From assembly GCA_023230505.1 (NCBI GenBank), contig JALNXF010000014.1:1-14298 (forward strand): a stretch of DNA of 14,298 nucleotides, written 5' to 3'. The notes beneath the pieces were generated by a model that was not told the origin of the DNA, did not search any database, and saw only the letters and a list, made by a program, of their open reading frames with translations. This DNA is from Candidatus Altimarinota bacterium. Lineage in GTDB: Bacteria > Patescibacteriota > Gracilibacteria > BD1-5 > UBA2023. This document shows, piece by piece, positions 1 through 9,542 of the stretch (position 1 is its first letter; each line of letters starts with the position of its first letter). Made by a program: the position numbers and the translations under genes.

Positions 1-273
1 AATTTATGAGATTATGTAGATGTAGTTATTAATAAAGTTAATAGTACTGAAAAAATGCTATTAGTACCATTCTCTTCAATAATAAGTCTCGGACAATGAG
101 ATTATAGTATTTTTGTTGTAAAAGATTGAATAGCTAAGACTCGTCAAGTAAAAATAGGTTCACAAAATAGTACTCAGGTTCAAATTCTATCATGAGTAAA
201 AGAATGAGAAAAAGTTGTTATTTCATGAACTCTAGATTTACAAGATTGAGATAAGATAGAAGAAGAAAAGTAA
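1..273 (+). CDS. RND efflux periplasmic adaptor subunit (membrane fusion protein), C-terminal part
   Basis: The reading frame is already open at base 1 and ends at TAA 271-273, so only the last 90 residues are visible; the start lies outside the window. The fragment has the C-terminal pattern of HlyD/AcrA-type adaptors: a stretch like VPFSSIISLGQGDYSIFVVKD, then KTRQVKIGSQ, then a beta strand with LSGVKEGEKVVISGTLDLQDGDKI. This corresponds to the beta-barrel and membrane-proximal domains. Adaptors of this family link an inner-membrane RND pump to the cell exterior or to an outer-membrane channel. The neighbour downstream on the same strand is an RND permease, which fits an adaptor-pump pair. 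Seven in-frame UGA codons fall at glycine positions such as LSGVKEGEK, so the fragment is intact only if UGA is glycine. No outer-membrane channel gene is visible in the window. Confidence 0.88.
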
Positions 274-392
274 CTAAGTAAAGATTAATCTGGTAAGTAC
301 AAGCTAATTTTTTTCAACCTTATCAGTCATTTCCTGAATTAAAAGGAACTTATATTTATTGAAAATAGATAATCTAAAATAACTTCCAGTAT

Positions 393-496
393 TGTCATTC
401 CCGAGAAATCGGGAATCCAGAATAAAAAAATAATACCTTATTAAAATCAATTGAAGAATACATTAATCCTAGATTCCCTTTTTCAAGGGAATGACA
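393..496. mobile_element. MITE-like palindromic element with 28-bp terminal inverted repeats
   Basis: The two ends, 393-420 and 469-496, are 28-bp inverted repeats matching at 23 of 28 positions. Each begins with TGTCATTCCC at its outer edge. Each arm is also a small palindrome: TTCCCGAGAAATCGGGAA on the left, and ATTCCC...GGGAAT on the right. The 48-bp core is AT-rich and has no coding capacity. The whole unit can fold into a long hairpin. The sequence resembles the TGTCATTCCC/GGGAATCCAG palindromic repeats dispersed in many bacterial genomes (recalled, not searched). No clear target-site duplication is visible. It fills most of the 314-bp gap between the RND adaptor and permease genes, where a shorter operon spacer would be expected. 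The rest of the gap (274-392 and 497-587) shows nothing recognisable. Confidence 0.65.
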
Positions 497-587
497 GAAA
501 TGTTAGTAATATAAAAAATACTTGTAGCGAAAGAAAAGGTAAAAAAATAACTAAATTATATATTTTAAAATTTTTTAACTAATTATT

Positions 588-3500
588 ATGTCAGAAAATA
601 ATCACAAAATTAAATCAAAATATCTTGATCAATTAAAATTCGATCCTAAATTAAATGATAGCTGGTCTAATTTCTTTTTAACAAGAACAAGATTCATTAT
701 TCTTCTTGTTGTAATAATAGTCATAGCTTGATTATTATCCGCAAGAACTCTGCCTCTTGAGTCTAATCCAGAAGTAAAAATATGAATTGGTACAGTTGTA
801 ACAATGCTTCCTTGAGCTAGTCCAGAAATCGTAGAAGACCTAGTTACCAAAAAATTAGAAAAACAAATCAACAAAATCAAATGAATCGATACAATGACAT
901 CCACTTCAAAAAACAGTGTATCGATGATTATAGTACAATTCACATCTAATAAAGATATTCCAACTGCAATGAGGGAATTAAAAGATAAAGCTGATCTAGC
1001 AAAAAATGATTTACCAGCAGATGCAAAAGATCCAGTTGTAACTGAAATCTCACTTGATGATTCACCAATTTGGACTTTTACTATATCAGGTAAATATAAT
1101 TGATTCGAGCTTTATGATTACGCTAAAAAAATTAGAGATGAACTAGAAAAAAATCCATTAGTATCAGAAGCAAGATTATCAGGTTGAGACCAGGTAGAAT
1201 TCAGAGTTGAATATGATCCAAAAAAATTAGATGAACTTAATTTGACTGCTGGGGCAGTTAATTCTGCAATTGCTTGACTCAATTTTACTATTCCAATTTG
1301 AGATTTGAGCGTAGGTAAATATAAACATACCGTAACTCTTGATGAAAGATTCTTTGATATACAATCTCTGAAAAACTTGGTGATTTCAAAAACATGAAAT
1401 AGTTGAATTATATACCTTAAAGATGTTGCAAATATTATTGAAGCACCTAAAAAAAGAACAACTCTATCAAGATTATCATACAAATGAACAGACTGAAAAC
1501 TTACAGAACCCTCTAATGCTGTAACCCTTTGAATAGTGAAAAAAAGTGGTTGATCAATAGTTAATCTTATTGATGAATGAGTGGCCAAACTTGAAGAAAT
1601 GCAAAGTCTTGGAAATATCCCAAAAGACCTAAAAATTACTACAATACTTGATAATTGAGAAAGAATTAAACTTGATCTAGAACATCTTGTAAGAGACTGA
1701 CTTATAACTGTACTTCTAGTATTTTTAAGTCTATTTGCAATTATATGAATAAAAGAAGCTCTTGTAGCATGAATCTCTGCTCCACTAGTATTTCTTATGA
1801 CTTTTACAGTAATGGCACTATTTGGACAGACACTCAATTTTTTGACAATGTTTGCTTTGATATTGTCACTTTGACTATTAGTAGACGATGCTATAGTTGT
1901 AATATCTGCAATTAATCAATACAAATGAACCGGCAAATTCACAACAAGAGAATCTGCGCTTCTTGTACTTCGTGATTATAGGAATGTTTTGATATCAACT
2001 ACTCTTACTGTAGTATATATATTCTCTGCAATGCTATTTATGACATGAATAATGGGTAAATTCTTATTCTCAATTCCATTTATAATAACTGTAACTCTTC
2101 TTTCGTCTCTTGTAGTAGCGCTTACAATTAATCCAGCTCTAGCAGTAGCATTTGATAGGGTTGCTTTAAAAAAATGAGAAAAAGAATCAAGATTATCAAA
2201 ATTCATGGGTTCTTGATTTATCAAACTTACAAAAATTGAAAAATTTTATGAAAATATAATTGAATATATTCTTAAGAAAAGAAAAAGAGCAATAACATTT
2301 TTATTTTGAATATTATTTTTGTTTTTCCTTTCATTATCTCTTCCTGCACTATGAATATTAAAAAGTGATTTCTTCCCAAAAACTGATGCTGATACTTTTG
2401 CAATTAATTTTGAAGCTGAACCAGGAACAAGATTAGACATAACAGCTGAACTTGTTAAACCTGTAGAAACTTTATTATTAAAAGAAAAAGAAGTAACTAG
2501 TTTTGCTACTACAATCTGATCTTCTGCTTGATGATCAAAACTATGATGAAGTTCTTCATGAGATAACTACGCGTCAGTCACAATCAATCTTATAAAAAAA
2601 GAATATTGAAGAAAAGAAACTTCAATAAATATGGCTGATAGACTAAGAAAAGAATTCGAAAAAATAAATTGAATAAAAATTACAATTGCCGAAGCAGCTT
2701 CTTGACCAGCTACATGAGCTGACTTTGAAATAAAAATATATTGAGAAAACTTTAATATTATGCAAAAAATTGCAGATGATTATAAAAAAGTATTGTCAAA
2801 GGTTCCTTGAGCAATAAATATAGAATCTTCAAGAAAACCAGTTCCACTTGAATTCAGATTCAGTTTTGACTCCAAAAAACTTGCATTGTATGATTTATCA
2901 CTCGCTCAAGTATGATTATTCATAAGGAATGTAGTTGATGGAACAGAAGCAACCAAAATCCTTAAATGAACAGATGAAATTATTGTAAGAACTATTTATA
3001 ATAATGAAAGCTCCAATAATCTAGATAAAATCAAAGATTTAAAAATCAAAAATCAAAAATGAGTTGACGTTTTTCTTCGTGATATATTAGAAAACAAACT
3101 AAGTCCTTCTACTAATTCTATAACAAGAATAGGTCAAAAAAGAGTTATTTCTGTAACAGCTTCTGCCTGAAAAACTACAACTTGAAAAAATATATTAGCT
3201 GAATTCAATAAAAAAACTGCTAGCTATAAAATGCCAGTCTGATATGAGGGAATTGTATGATGATCAAATGAAGAAAGTGCAAAATCCGTAACAAGTCTAA
3301 TGACTTCAATGATTTTTGGAATATTCTTTATAATAATAACACTTGTTATATTATTTGACTCTTATAAACAATCTATTCTGGTTCTAACTACAATTCCGCT
3401 TTCGCTTATTTGAGTATTTGTCTGACTTGTTTTATTTGGTCAGCCATTATCTTTTCCTGGTCTTATATGACTTGTAGCATTGTTCTGAATAGTTGTGCGT

Positions 3501-3782
3501 AATTGAATTATCTTATTTGATAAAATAAACGCTAATATAAAAGAGAATATCGAATTCAAAGAAAGTATAATTGACGCTGTAAAAACTCGTTTAGAACCAG
3601 TATTTCTGACTTCAATATGTACGGTATTATGAATGATTCCACTTACTCTATCCAATCCAACTTGGACTTCTCTAGGTTTATCAATAATATTCGGTCTAAC
3701 GGTTTCAACATTCTTCACGCTCATAGTCTTGCCAACTTTATATTATGTTTTTATCAAAGAAAAAAAACCTATATGAATCTAA
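588..3782 (+). CDS. RND-family efflux permease (AcrB/HAE-like)
   Basis: This is an inner-membrane, proton-driven export pump of 1064 residues; AcrB has about 1049. Transmembrane segment 1 is at about residues 36-52 and is followed by the porter region with MLPGASPEIVEDLV, equivalent to the family's YPGAS-EEVE block. The proton-relay pair lies in transmembrane segment 4 as LLVDDAIVV, Asp433-Asp434. The second half repeats the fold and ends with FGIVVRNGIILFDK and FGLTVSTFFTLIVLPTLYY, both typical of RND C-terminal membrane helices. The ATG at 588 gives a short cytoplasmic N-terminus before the first helix. Its leader is AT-rich with no Shine-Dalgarno sequence. It follows the adaptor gene, so the two probably form an efflux system, although a palindromic element lies between them. 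Many UGA codons occur at conserved glycines. The substrate cannot be told from the sequence. Confidence 0.93.
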
Positions 3783-3856
3783 ATATCATCTTCTAAACAG
3801 ATATTTTGAAGATGTTCATCGTGCCAGTGTGTTATAAGCTCATAGTGAGGAAATAG

Positions 3857-4876
3857 TTAAACTATCTTTTTATTATCTCTTAAATCATATGCTGTAGCTG
3901 TTGCGGCAGCATATAGTGTTTTATGAGCAACTCATTTATCACGAGTATTATCTCAATTATATCTAGATAAAACATAAAAATTTGTTCTTAGCTCAATATT
4001 ACTTTTATCTTCTAATTTTTTTTGTAGATTTTTTAAGGCCATTTTTGCATGATCTTCGCCTTCTAAATTTATTCCCTTTTCTTTTAATAAAAATTTAAAT
4101 CTATTAACTGCTTTTTCACTATTTATTACTCAATCTAATTTCTTTATTTCTGAATCTATTTTCTCATCTGTAGCTTCATTTTTTAATGAATCTAAATATA
4201 TATTTCAAATTAATAAATTAATTTCAGGCTCTTTTCTATTTTTTCATAAAAAATTTATTGTTTTATTTAAAGATGATTTTATTTTATTTTTATCTAAATT
4301 TGGATTGTTTAAATCACTTTTTAGTTTAGATAAATGTGTTTTAATATCTAGGCTTTTATTTGAATTTTTATTTGAATTTTTTATTTGTGAAATTACTTTA
4401 TCTGGAATATTTTTAAAAAAATCAATATACAGTTCTCATCTTCATTTTCCCCCAATTTTCATATCATCAAATGGATCACTCGTGAGTTGCATAAAAGAAT
4501 CTGCTCAAGTTGGAGATTTTGCCTTTTCATCAAATCCAGACTCTCTTTCAATTACACTTACAGACAGGTTTTTATCCATTTTTAACCAATCACAAATTTG
4601 CACATTAAACTTTTCATATTTATTTTGAAAATTTTCTCTATCTTCATTTAATTTTTTAAATTTTTCATCTGTTGTATCCTGAATTGTAATTTTCAATCAT
4701 GCTATTTTTTCTCTAGTAAGTGCTCTATTAAATAAAATTTGGATTTTTTTTTCTTTTTCGCTTCTCTCTTTAGCCTCATTTATTTCTTTTGAAGATAATT
4801 TTATATGGTCAGGAATAATTATCCTAACATTGGGATTTTTTGATTCTATAAAGGATTTAGATTGTGTTTCTGCCAT
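3857..4876 (-). CDS. Lytic transglycosylase-like (SLT-fold) protein with helical insertions
   Basis: The protein has 339 residues. Residues 108-132 match the catalytic core of Slt/MltE-type lytic transglycosylases: VIERESGFDEKAKSPTGADS followed by FMQLT, with Glu112 as the expected catalytic acid and the GA.xxMQLT block after it. Two later family landmarks are present but unusually far apart: EPEINLLIG (216-224, like the dPe.NI..G block) and RYNGD (305-309, like AYNAG). The spacers are lysine- and asparagine-rich and probably helical. Enzymes of this family cleave peptidoglycan strands between MurNAc and GlcNAc. No signal peptide or membrane anchor is visible, so either export is unconventional or the protein acts elsewhere. 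The ATG at 4876 was chosen over the upstream in-frame TTG at 4927 because that TTG lies inside a likely -35 box. It is transcribed divergently from pilT. Family assignment rests on motifs only. Confidence 0.66.
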
Positions 4877-4898
4877 AAAATTATTTATTATTTTAAAT

Positions 4899-4927
4899 AT
4901 CTTATCATATATTTTAAATAATTGCAA
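4899..4927 (-). promoter_or_regulatory. Candidate promoter for the transglycosylase-like gene, sharing the -35 with pilT
   Basis: On the minus strand the same TTGCAA (4927-4922) is followed by 17 bp and TAAGAT (4904-4899), again with an extended -10 TGA just before it. The predicted start site is near 4892, about 16 bases before the ATG at 4876. The seven bases before both -10 boxes are identical (TATATGA), so the arrangement is nearly symmetric around the palindromic -35. Confidence 0.42.
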
Positions 4928-4950
4928 AAATAAAATTTATATGATACAAT
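4922..4950 (+). promoter_or_regulatory. Candidate sigma70-type promoter for the pilT cluster
   Basis: TTGCAA at 4922-4927 is followed by exactly 17 bp and TACAAT at 4945-4950. TG plus one base precedes the -10, giving an extended -10 form. The predicted start site is near 4957, about 23 bases before the pilT ATG at 4980. TTGCAA is its own reverse complement and also serves the opposite strand. AT-rich DNA yields chance matches, so this is a prediction. Confidence 0.5.
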
Positions 4951-4979
4951 TAAATTGTTATTTTTAATTAATTTAAAAA

Positions 4980-6050
4980 ATGAGCATCAATAAAAGTGAA
5001 TTGATTGGAAAATTCCATTCTCTTCTTGAAAATATGATTAAAACTCAAATTCCAGATATTCATATCACGTCTAGTAGTGTTCCACTTATCAGAAAACACG
5101 ATTGAGATATTGAATATATCGAGGAATTTTGAGAATTAAATAAGGATGATGTGGGTGAAATTATCAAAGAAATGGCTTGAGAAGATGGATTTAAATATTT
5201 TATAGAAAATTTGGAAAAAGATTTTTCATATACTTTCGGAGAAGCAAAATTCAGAGTAAATATTTACAATGATGCCAGATGATATTCTATTGCAATTAGA
5301 TATATTCCTGTTGAAATTCCATCTCTAGAGACTCTAAATATATCAAAAGAAGTAAAAAATCTGCTTCATAAATGAAAATGACTAATCCTGATGACAGGTC
5401 CAACCTGAAGTTGAAAATCTACAACTTTGGCTTCAATGATAGATTATATTAATCAAAATTTTAAAAAACATATTATCACAATTGAGGATCCGATAGAATT
5501 TAATTTAAAAAATAATAAATGTCTAATTAATCAAAGAGAAATTTGAACTCACTCAGAATCATTTGGTAGAGCTATAAAATCAGCACTGCGCGAGGATCCA
5601 GATGTAATAATGGTTTGAGAAATGAGAGATCCAGAGACAATTCAGGCTGCACTTACTTTAGCTGAAACTGGGCATTTAGTGCTTTCTACTCTACATACAA
5701 ATGATACGGTTCAGAGTATAGATCGTATTATTGATTCTTTTCCAGTTTGAAATCAAAACCAAATAAGAACACAGCTTGCTATGAGTCTTATTGGTATTGT
5801 AAGTCAGATTTTATTACCAAAAAAAGAGGCCACCACAAGAGTTGTTGCTAGAGAAATTCTTATAAATAACGATGCTGTTAGAAGCCTTATAGTTTCAGGA
5901 AATATTCATCAAATTTATTCTATTATAGAGCTATCTGGAAGTGAGGGAATGATTTTAATGGATAAGTATCTTGAAATGTTATTTATGAAATGATTTATAA
6001 CCAGAGAAATATTTAACTCAAGAATTAGAGATAAAGATTTAGTAAAATAA
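4980..6050 (+). CDS. pilT: Type IV pilus retraction ATPase PilT
   Basis: This 356-residue protein is a hexameric ATPase at the base of type IV pili that drives pilus retraction, used for twitching, surface adhesion and DNA uptake. The N-terminal domain carries PDIHIT, like the ASDLHLS block of PilT. Walker A is GPTGSGKST at residues 140-148, with two of its glycines (143 and 145) encoded by UGA. The Asp box is TIEDPIEF, Walker B is DPDVIMVGEMRD and the His box is [12 protein letters not shown]. The C-terminal part has NDAVRSLI and KIHQIY-like NIHQIYSII followed by SEGMILMD, matching PilT rather than the PilB assembly ATPases. Length is close to the family norm. It opens a plus-strand cluster: the next gene begins 21 bp after its stop. 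No pilin or PilB gene is in the window, so the rest of the pilus must be encoded elsewhere. Confidence 0.95.
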
Positions 6051-6071
6051 TAAATAATATAATTAAATTTT

Positions 6072-7043
6072 ATGTTTAGGGAAGATTGATTTAATGCTAC
6101 CAAGATGGTAGAGAACAAAAAAAATGAGAAACTTTGAGAGATAAATATCAAAGAGGATTTAACTACATTTAAAAAAGATATTAATATACAAAAAGTTAAT
6201 CCAATTATTGCGTATCTTGATAAATTTGATGAGTATTTTAAAAAGAAAAAAAAGCGTCTTGAGGTATGACAGATACTGTTTTCACCAGGAATAGATAATA
6301 ATTTTTATATTATAGTTTCAGGTATTTTAACGATAATAAATATCACGCCAACTTGAGAAAAAAAGGAAATTTGAAAAGCAGATAAATGAAGTTTTATCTG
6401 AGAAGGAATAATTTTTGGAAGAAATCAAAAAGATGTAGAAGTAATATGTGCGCAGGAAGCTGAGGTTATAGCTTTAAATATAGATGATTTGGCTAAATTT
6501 GAAGCAGATTTACCAAAAGAAGCAATTTTAATGTACAAATATATAATTGAGGTTTCAAATAAAAGACTTCTTGAATCAGGTAAAGAATTGGCTAATATTT
6601 ATGAAGCTACTAATAAAATTATTGAGTTATCTAAGACTTGAGAGAAATGATTTATTGATATTATGGATTATTCAAAAAAATTATTTGGTGCGAGATATAT
6701 AATATATGTGGAGAATCATCAGGTTTTAAGCGGATTATTATTCTATAAATATGACACAAGATTTAAAAATGTTGGTGTAATAAACAAGAAAGTTGAATGA
6801 GAATTGACTCCAAATTCAAGTTGAATTATAAACTCAGACAATATTTTTTGAGCCAAAAAAGAAGATAATATTCTAGCAATTCCTCTCAAAATGTGACCAA
6901 CATTGAAATGATTTTTTCTTGTAGGAAAAGAAAAATGAGTAATAACTGATAATGAGATTAGAATTTGAAATAATTTATCTCCACTAATAGCCTGAGTCAT
7001 AGATAATAATCAAAAAGAGTCTGAGAGAAAATATGATAAATAG
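6072..7043 (+). CDS. Cyclic-nucleotide-binding-fold protein with C-terminal GAF-like domain
   Basis: The protein has 323 residues. Residues about 62-150 have the Crp-type beta-roll pattern: RLEVGQILFSPG, then FYIIVSGILTII, then GSFIGEGIIFGR and EVIALNIDDLAKFE. Residues 151-185 form a likely helical connector. Residues 188-312 look like a GAF-type sensor domain, ending in ILAIPLKM, GFFLVGK and FTDNEI-like VITDNEI. No helix-turn-helix DNA-binding domain is seen, so this is probably a signalling or sensor protein and not a transcription factor. In place of the usual phosphate-binding cassette with R-[ST]-A it has GRNQKDVEV, so cAMP binding is doubtful. It lies 21 bp after pilT and 64 bp before the TraG-like ATPase, suggesting a role in controlling that cluster (inference). 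Its stop is TAG. The GAF assignment is less sure than the beta-roll. Confidence 0.75.
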
Positions 7044-7052
7044 ATAAAAATT

Positions 7053-7080
7053 TTGATAAAAAGAAAAAAATAGATATAAA
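7053..7080 (+). promoter_or_regulatory. Possible internal promoter before the TraG-like ATPase gene
   Basis: TTGATA at 7053-7058, a 16-bp spacer and TATAAA at 7075-7080 lie in the 64-bp gap after the cyclic-nucleotide-fold gene. The match is reasonable, but this DNA is so AT-rich that it could be chance. Read-through from the upstream genes is also likely, since no terminator is visible in the gap. Confidence 0.3.
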
Positions 7081-7107
7081 TACCATAATAGATTAAAAAA
7101 AACAAAA

Positions 7108-9498
7108 ATGGAAAAAGTAATTCTCGAAATCAGTGTTGATAGAAATAATGACAAATGAGTCTATATTGCAGAACAGGTCCTCAATATTTTTCACAATACC
7201 CTAGAAATTGTTAAAAGGGTTATTTTAAAAGAGAAAGTAATAAAATCCCCTGTTTTTAGCTTTGAGATCGTGAATATTAAATGAAATATCCATTTTATTT
7301 TTGTAATTGAAAAAGATTACAGAGATTTATTTGAAAACCAGATATATGCTCATTATCCAAATATTGAAATTAGAGAAATCAAAGATTATTTAAGTGAAGA
7401 TAAAAAAAGATTTATTTGAAATTTTTGACTTCTTAAGCCCTATTTTCTGCCAATAAAAACATATACCGAATTCAAAGAAGATATCGACCCTTTTTCTTCA
7501 ATTACCAGTGCACTACATAAATCATCTTCAAAAAATACATCATTTATTCAAGTTAATTTCTCTCCAATATGAGATTTTGAGCGGAAAGATAAATACAGAG
7601 TTAGTATATTTTTATCTAAATATCCGAAATTTTTTAAGAAATTTTTATTATCAAAGCATTATAAATATTTGAAAATTGTTTTTTCTCCTATCTACTATCT
7701 TCTTAAGGCTCTTGTTTTTATTTTTAATCCAAATAGAGGTGCGGCTGACGTAGCAAAAGATGGAAATCCAACTTTAGAAAAAAAATTATCTGGGTTTTGA
7801 TTTGCAGTTGGAATAAATGCCTGAATTGAGACTAATAGTGAAATAGAAGCCAAAGTTTGAATAAAAGAAATTGCTGTGGCTCTGAATTTTTTCTCAATTC
7901 CAAACCAGAATTGAATTGTTTTAAAATCTATTAAAGAAGATATTGATAATGTTTTAGTTCAAAGAAAAAACACTAAAAATATTATACTAAACAGTGCTGA
8001 GTTGGCTTGAATTGTGCATTTACCAACTCTTTATGTGCAGACTCCAGGAATTAAATGGATTACAACAAAAACACTCGAACCACCAAATAATGTTCCTATT
8101 CTTGACAAAGATGATAAAAATATTTCTCCAATTTGAAGGACTAATTTTAGATGAGAAAAGCTTGATTTTGGGATTACAGTGAGTGATAGAAAAAGACATA
8201 TTTACATAATTTGAAAAACCTGAATGGGAAAATCTACCATTTTGGAAAATATGATTTATGATGATATCTTGAAGTGAAGATGAGTTGCTTTAATTGATCC
8301 ACACGGAGATTTAGCTGATACGTTAGTTTCTAATATTCCAAAATCTCGTACAAATGATGTAATTTATTTTGATCCAAGTGATTACAAACACCCAATTGCC
8401 TTTAATATGTTTGAAAATGTATCAAGAGAACTAAGGCCTCTTGTTGCATCTGGGCTTATTGGGATATTTAAGAGAATGTGGGCTGATAGCTGGGGACCAA
8501 GGCTTGAATATATTTTGAGAAATGCAATTTTAACTTTGCTTGAAATTCCAGATTCTACAATTATGTCAATTCCGCTAATGCTTACTAATAAATCATTTAG
8601 ATTAAAAATAGTTTCAAAAATAGAAGACCCAATAATTAAAAGATTTTGGGAGCAAGAATTTGAGGCTCTAGACCAAAAGCAAATGACTGAAGCAGTGAGT
8701 CCAATACTAAATAAAGTATGACAATTTTTATCAAATCCAATTCTTAGAAATGTACTTGGTCAGCCAAAAAATCCATTTTCTCTTCGTTGGATTATGGATA
8801 ATAAAAAAATACTAATTGTAAATTTATCAAAGTGAAAAATCTGAGAAGATTCTATGTGACTTCTTGGATCTATGATGGTAACAAAATTCCAAATTGATGC
8901 GATGTGAAGAGCTGATATTCCAGAAGAAAAAAGAAAGGATTTTTACTTATATGTTGATGAATTCCAGAATTTTGCAACTGATAGTTTCGCGACAATTCTA
9001 GCAGAAGCCAGAAAATATAAACTAAATCTTATAATGGCAAATCAATATATAGCACAAATGAGCGAGCAAGTAAGATGAGCAATATTTTGAAACGTATGAA
9101 GTATTTTGAGTTTTCAAGTTTGACCTGAGGATGCCTCTAAGCTTGTAGAAGCCATTTGAGATAATAAAACGATAACAACTACAGATTTACTTAATCTTAG
9201 AAAATATGACATTTATACAAAACTTCTAATAGATGGTATGCCTTCTCGCGTATTTAGTGCCACTACTTTCCCACCAATCAAGACAAAATCAGACCTGGAT
9301 GAACAAAGAAAAGAAGTTGTTGTAAAAGTAAGTCGTGAGAAATATACAAAGCCAGTTGAATTTGTAGAAAAGAAAATAATTGAATTTAATAAAAAAGTAA
9401 TAGAAGAGGAAAAGAAATTCAAGATTCAAGCCGAGGAATACAAACAAAAAAAGAAAGATGAACAAAAAAAGAAGAATGAAGAGGAGAGAAAGAAATAA
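7108..9498 (+). CDS. VirD4/TraG-like (HerA/FtsK superfamily) DNA-translocating ATPase
   Basis: The protein has 796 residues. The N-terminal region of about 340 residues has a hydrophobic segment near FSPIYYLLKALVFIF and no motif I recognise. The motor domain starts with Walker A GKTGMGKST at residues 369-377, two of its glycines UGA-encoded. It is followed by VALIDPHGDLADTL, an arrangement typical of conjugative-transfer ATPases annotated in CPR genomes. Walker B is YLYVDEFQNF with Asp617-Glu618, then LAEARKYKLNLIMANQYIAQ, matching the TraG/VirD4 C-terminal motor. The last roughly 60 residues are a highly charged Lys/Glu tail, probably coiled coil. Such motors pump DNA or protein through membrane channels as hexamers. 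It is the last gene of the pilT cluster, so a role in DNA uptake or transfer is possible. No relaxase or other secretion genes are seen. Residue 159 is the only CGG codon noticed in the window. Confidence 0.85.
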
Positions 9499-9501
9499 AA
9501 A

Positions 9502-9523
9502 AATGCCCGAAAATTCGGGCATT
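9502..9523. terminator. Bidirectional rho-independent terminator after the TraG-like gene and trxA
   Basis: The stem TGCCCGA (9504-9510) pairs with TCGGGCA (9515-9521) around an AAAT loop and is extended by A-T pairs. A run of seven T follows on the plus strand and a run of A precedes it, so it can act in both directions. It lies 4 bp after the stop of the TraG-like gene and 20 bp beyond the stop of the converging thioredoxin gene. Confidence 0.9.
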
Positions 9524-9542
9524 TTTTTATTTAAAAATTTTT

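Noticed and set aside
629..3724. Minus-strand open frames opposite the RND permease (for example 1118-1837).
   Set aside because: They are shadows of the permease: the plus strand reads as a continuous RND protein with all family motifs once UGA is glycine, and the minus frames have no recognisable motifs.
3787..3814. Inverted repeat CATCTTC/GAAGATG after the RND permease, as a terminator.
   Set aside because: The loop is 14 bases and no T-run follows on either strand, so termination there cannot be supported.
4305..4628. Plus-strand open frame of 107 codons.
   Set aside because: It lies antisense to the transglycosylase-like gene, which carries the family motifs; the plus frame is low-complexity Phe/Ser/Leu.
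4697..4927. TTG at 4927 as the start of the transglycosylase-like protein.
   Set aside because: It coincides with the likely shared -35 hexamer and would add 17 residues without clear function; the ATG at 4876 fits the predicted transcription start.
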